From NCBI GenBank assembly GCA_016280525.1, contig JAEEGW010000180.1, forward strand, positions 1-7,358: 7,358 nt of DNA. The letters run 5' to 3'. Below are positions 4,472 to 7,358 of the stretch, piece after piece. Both the position numbers and the translations under genes were made by a program. This stretch comes from Clostridiales bacterium. Its GTDB lineage: Bacteria > Bacillota > Clostridia > Oscillospirales > CAG-272. Each line of letters starts with the position of its first letter. The stretch's first letter is position 1. A model generated the notes under the pieces. That model did no database searches. It was not told the DNA's origin and saw nothing but the letters and a program-made list of their open reading frames with translations.

Positions 4472-6016
4472 ATGGACAACAAAACTAAAGCGTGGGAACG
4501 CTTTGAGGCAGGGCGCGAATACAAACGCCGCATAGGCCTGTATCAGACCGTGCGCGAAAACGAGCGCTTTTACAGAGGGGATCAGTGGTACGGCGTTGAT
4601 CCCTGCGGTCTTCCGACGCCCGTTTTCAACGTGATAAAGCGCATTACGGACTACATGATATCGTCCGTTGCGCGTCAGCCCCTATCAGTCGTTTACAGCG
4701 ACGATTCAATGCCGGTGACGGAGATGTGCGAAAGCAAAAAACAGCTGCAGAACGGACTGAAACTGTTGAACGGCAACGCCGCGTACCGCTTTGACAAAAG
4801 CAAGATAGACGTGCTTATAAGGCAGGCTCTGCTTGACGCGGCTATCTCCGGCGACGGCGTTTTCTACTGCTACTGGGAGCCGGGGCTCAAGACCGGACAG
4901 GCGCATACGGGCGATATAAAGACCGTTTTATGCGACAACACCAACCTGTTCGTTTCCGACGTGAACAGCAGGGACGTACAGGAGCAGGACTACGTTATGC
5001 TCGCCGGAAGAGATACTGTCGAACATTTGTTCTCGGAGGCTCTGAAAAACGGCGTCAAGAAAGAAGAAGCCGCGAAAATCACGGCGGACGAGGCGGAAGA
5101 CAGCGGCGCGGACGGCTACGGGACGGAAGCGGCTGATTCCGAGCACGCGACGTATCTTATAACCTTCACAAAAGACAAGGACGGTTACGTATGCTGGGAA
5201 AAGAGCACTAAAAACGTAGTCGTAGCCAAAAGAAAAACGAAAATGAAAAGATATCCTATAGCGTATTTCGCGTGGGATAAGGTAAAAGGCAGCTTTATAG
5301 GCAGCTCGCCTATCACGGCGCTCAAAGAAAATCAGAAGTATATAAACAAAGCGTACGCCATGGTCATGAAGCACATGACGGACACCGCTTTTTCCAAAAT
5401 AGTTTACGATAAAACTCTTATACCGGAGTGGACGAACGAAGTAGGAGAAGCGATAGGCGTGCGCGGCGGAGGCGACGTAAGGAATGCCGCGTCCGTAATA
5501 GGCACCGGACAGCTGCAGTCCGGCTTCCTTGAGGTCATAGCCATGACTTTGACTCACACAAAAGAGATGATGGGAGCGACGGACGCGGCGCTGGGCGAGG
5601 TCGAGCCGGACAACACCTCGGCTATACTCGCCCTGCAGGAGGCGTCGGCGATACCGCTTGAAACGCTGAGGCAGAATCTGTACGCGTGTATAGAAGATTT
5701 AGCGCTTATCTGGGCGGATATGCTTCTGACGTATTACCCGGAAGACCGGCTCGTTATATACAGAAACGAAGACGGCGAGGAAAAAGCGGAAAAACTGCCG
5801 GAGATCTCGCTTATGAGAGATGCGCTTCTGTCGGCGCGTGTTGACGTGGGCGCCGGCAACAGATATTCTCAGATAGCGTCGCTTAATACGCTTGACAGAC
5901 TGCTTTCCGGCGGATATATAACCGTATCTCAGTATATCAAAAGACTGCCGGAGGGCATTATAGCAGACAAGGAGGAGCTTTTAAACAGTGACGAACAGAC
6001 AGAGAGCAGAGCTTGA
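4472..6016 (+). CDS. Phage portal protein (P22-like family)
   Basis: A 514-residue protein that would form the twelve-subunit ring at one capsid vertex, through which DNA enters and leaves. The N-terminus has the usual opening of this family: a charged helix, ENERFYRGDQWYGV (about residues 30-43), then FNVIKRITDYMISSVARQPL. The conserved SFIGSSPITALKENQ lies at about 274-288, and EVEPDNTSAILALQEASA at about 377-394 belongs to the stem and crown region. An acidic Ala/Glu/Asp-rich stretch at about 205-225 looks like a surface insertion. It is shorter than the P22 portal (725 residues), lacking the long C-terminal barrel, as is common in related Clostridia phages. GAAAGGAATG before the ATG supplies a ribosome binding site. 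It follows the terminase by 13 bases, and its end overlaps the next gene by 29 bases. Confidence 0.9.
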   Translation: MDNKTKAWERFEAGREYKRRIGLYQTVRENERFYRGDQWYGVDPCGLPTPVFNVIKRITDYMISSVARQPLSVVYSDDSMPVTEMCESKKQLQNGLKLLNGNAAYRFDKSKIDVLIRQALLDAAISGDGVFYCYWEPGLKTGQAHTGDIKTVLCDNTNLFVSDVNSRDVQEQDYVMLAGRDTVEHLFSEALKNGVKKEEAAKITADEAEDSGADGYGTEAADSEHATYLITFTKDKDGYVCWEKSTKNVVVAKRKTKMKRYPIAYFAWDKVKGSFIGSSPITALKENQKYINKAYAMVMKHMTDTAFSKIVYDKTLIPEWTNEVGEAIGVRGGGDVRNAASVIGTGQLQSGFLEVIAMTLTHTKEMMGATDAALGEVEPDNTSAILALQEASAIPLETLRQNLYACIEDLALIWADMLLTYYPEDRLVIYRNEDGEEKAEKLPEISLMRDALLSARVDVGAGNRYSQIASLNTLDRLLSGGYITVSQYIKRLPEGIIADKEELLNSDEQTESRA

Positions 6017-6329
6017 AATAACCGAATTCACAGAGTTGTTTCCCGAAACGGAGCTTGACAGCATACCCGTGTCCGTCTGGGAGGACGTGAAAAGCGGCGT
6101 AAAGCTTGCTGACGCGTACGGTAAATATTCCGATGCGAAAAAAGAAGCGTCGGAGCGTGCGGACCGCGTGAATATAAGAAACGCGGAGCAGTCAAGCGGC
6201 AGGATAAGCGGCGAGCCGAAAAGAGCGGTATATACCGGCAAAGAAGTCTACGCCATGAACGAAAAGGAAGTGGCGGCAAATTACGACGACATACTTGCGA
6301 GTATGAAGTCGGCAGGATTTTATTCTTAA
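5988..6329 (+). CDS. Probable short capsid scaffold protein
   Basis: A 113-residue, highly charged protein placed between portal and major coat genes, where P22-like and many other tailed phages encode the scaffold. The N-terminal half (FTELFPETELDSIPVSVWEDVKSG, then LADAYGKYSDAKKEA) is predicted helical. A polar linker follows, and the C-terminus ends VYAMNEKEVAANYDDILASMKSAGF, a helix-turn-helix-like tail of the type by which P22 scaffold binds coat. Scaffold assists procapsid assembly and leaves before DNA packing. Start is GTG at 5988, supported by AAGGAGGAG at 5969-5977, ten bases upstream. It is much shorter than the 303-residue P22 scaffold, and similarity by eye is to small Clostridia phage proteins only, so it could be another head-assembly protein. 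Confidence 0.6.
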   Translation: MTNRQRAELEITEFTELFPETELDSIPVSVWEDVKSGVKLADAYGKYSDAKKEASERADRVNIRNAEQSSGRISGEPKRAVYTGKEVYAMNEKEVAANYDDILASMKSAGFYS

Positions 6330-6349
6330 ATTCAAAAGGAGAAAAATAA

Positions 6350-7186
6350 ATGGCACTTAGTTATTTTATTCCGACCGTATGGTCGCAGACACTTTACAGA
6401 GAGCTTGACCGCGAATACGTAGCGGTCAAGAACTGCAGCAGGGATTTTGAGGGCGATATCAAAAACGTGGGCGATACGGTAAAGATCGTCGGCGTGTCCC
6501 CCATATCCGTGTTCGATTACACCAAAAACACAAATATGAGCGCGCCCGCGGAGCTTACCGACACGCAGCGCACGCTCACCATTGAAAAAGCAAAGGCTTT
6601 CAACTTTGCGATAGACGATATAGACCGCGCGCAGGCGACGCCCAAGCTGATGAAGGAGGCTATGCACCTCGCGGCTTCCGCGCTTGCAAACGAAGCGGAC
6701 AAATACGTTTTCTCGCTTTACAGCCAGGTCTCCGCGTCAAACACGAAGACCGTGACGGGTCTTACAAGCTCAAACGTCGTTGATATGCTGCTTGAAGTAA
6801 GACAGAAGATGCTTGAGCACGACGTACCCGGCAACGAGGAGATAATCCTTGAGGTCCCGCCCGTGGTCGCATCCGCCATAATCAAGGCGAAGATCGTAAG
6901 CGGCACGGACAACACGGAAGTTCTCGATCAGGGCTGCATAGGCACGTTCTTGGGCTTCAAGATCTACGTTTCAAACAACGTGCAGAAGCAGACCGTCAGC
7001 AGCGTTGAGCATTACAAGTGCTTTGCAAGAACGAAGCGCGCCATCACGTTTGCCGAGCAGCTGAACGAGATCGAGGCGTACCGTCCGGAGCTCCGCTTTG
7101 CGGACGCGGTCAAAGGCCTGCACCTGTACGGCGCAAAGATCGTATATCCCAAAGAGCTTCTGCTTCTTGATATTACGGTAGCCTGA
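6350..7186 (+). CDS. Major capsid protein (P22 coat-like, HK97 fold)
   Basis: A 278-residue protein with features of the P22 coat family: an N-terminal segment FIPTVWSQTLYRELDREYVA (residues 6-25), a strand-rich GDIKNVGDTVKIVG stretch (35-48), a central TLTIEKAKAFNFAIDDIDRAQA (76-97), and a spine-helix-like LMKEAMHLAASALANEADKYV. The C-terminal part has the usual VVASAIIKAK and GFKIYVSNNV elements of this fold. It builds the icosahedral shell. Coats of this family need scaffold but no maturation protease, and none is encoded near by. It is shorter than P22 coat (430 residues), probably lacking the inserted I-domain. AAAAGGAGAAAA gives a strong ribosome binding site 20 bases after the previous gene, fitting the high expression a coat needs. 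Confidence 0.88.
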   Translation: MALSYFIPTVWSQTLYRELDREYVAVKNCSRDFEGDIKNVGDTVKIVGVSPISVFDYTKNTNMSAPAELTDTQRTLTIEKAKAFNFAIDDIDRAQATPKLMKEAMHLAASALANEADKYVFSLYSQVSASNTKTVTGLTSSNVVDMLLEVRQKMLEHDVPGNEEIILEVPPVVASAIIKAKIVSGTDNTEVLDQGCIGTFLGFKIYVSNNVQKQTVSSVEHYKCFARTKRAITFAEQLNEIEAYRPELRFADAVKGLHLYGAKIVYPKELLLLDITVA

Positions 7187-7358
7187 TGTTATTATCCGAT
7201 ATTTACAGCACTGCCGCAGCTCTTATAAGCGAGCAGCCGGACGGTGCGGACAACGCGGACCTGTCATCGCGCGCGGTGTATCTGTTGTTTCAGATAATAT
7301 CGGAACTTACACCGCTTGACCGCGCCGCGTCGTCGGAGGACAGAGAATACCCGGATAC
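7186..7358 (+). CDS. Unidentified head-region gene, N-terminal part (cut by window edge)
   Basis: An open frame runs without a stop from ATG at 7186 to the right edge: 57 complete codons and two bases. The start overlaps the coat stop by one base (TGATG), the classic arrangement for coupled translation, and no separate ribosome binding site is evident. The first residues (MLLSDIYSTAAALISE, then VYLLFQIISELTPLDRA) suggest an alpha-helical start. By position after the coat gene it could be a head-completion or head-tail connector protein, but no family is recognised in the visible part. Confidence 0.6.
   Translation, partial: MLLSDIYSTAAALISEQPDGADNADLSSRAVYLLFQIISELTPLDRAASSEDREYPD

Noticed and set aside
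5020..5033. Second LexA-box-like sequence (CGAACATTTGTTCT)
   Set aside because: It matches only 12 of 14 positions, lies deep inside the portal gene, and has no promoter near by, so it was treated as a chance match.

Overview
The window looks like the left part of a prophage or prophage-like element in a low-to-mid GC, Gram-positive Clostridia-type host. It joins a phage packaging and capsid operon to a leftward operon that carries a phage-type repressor and a split ThrE-family amino-acid exporter. The host guess rests on several signs: strong AGGAGG-type ribosome binding sites, a consensus sigma-A promoter, frequent ATA isoleucine codons beside GCG and GGC codons, and proteins of the kind common in gut Clostridia phages. 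No gene in the window fixes the species.

Layout. Positions 1-544 hold no convincing gene. They carry G/C-rich hairpins, a 48-bp unit tandemly repeated twice between short inverted repeats, and five AT-rich heptads that run into the end of the next gene. Positions 545-2419 are one minus-strand operon, transcribed right to left: an XRE/S24 CI-type repressor, then the large ThrE half (DUF1212 type), then the small ThrE half (ThrE_2/DUF3815 type), with gaps of only 12 and 9 bases. Positions 2420-2625 are a divergent control region. It holds a consensus promoter firing rightward, a perfect palindrome in that promoter's spacer, and a second perfect inverted repeat between it and the repressor start. 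From 2626 to the right edge is one compact plus-strand operon: a small four-cysteine zinc-ribbon-like protein, a probable small terminase subunit, the large terminase (ATPase plus nuclease), a P22-like portal, a probable short scaffold protein, a P22-like major coat protein, and the start of a further gene cut by the window edge.

How it works together (inference from families and layout). The repressor probably binds the palindromes between 2445 and 2489 and keeps the rightward promoter silent. RecA-stimulated self-cleavage at its Ala-Gly site would release the operon. The structural genes would then build a procapsid (portal, scaffold, coat), and the terminase would fill it with DNA. Two things stand out. 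No cro, integrase, replication or late-activator gene lies between the repressor and the terminase, so the repressor-controlled promoter appears to drive the packaging genes directly. The exporter genes sit so close behind the repressor that they are probably expressed with it in the lysogen, as a candidate lysogenic-conversion cargo.
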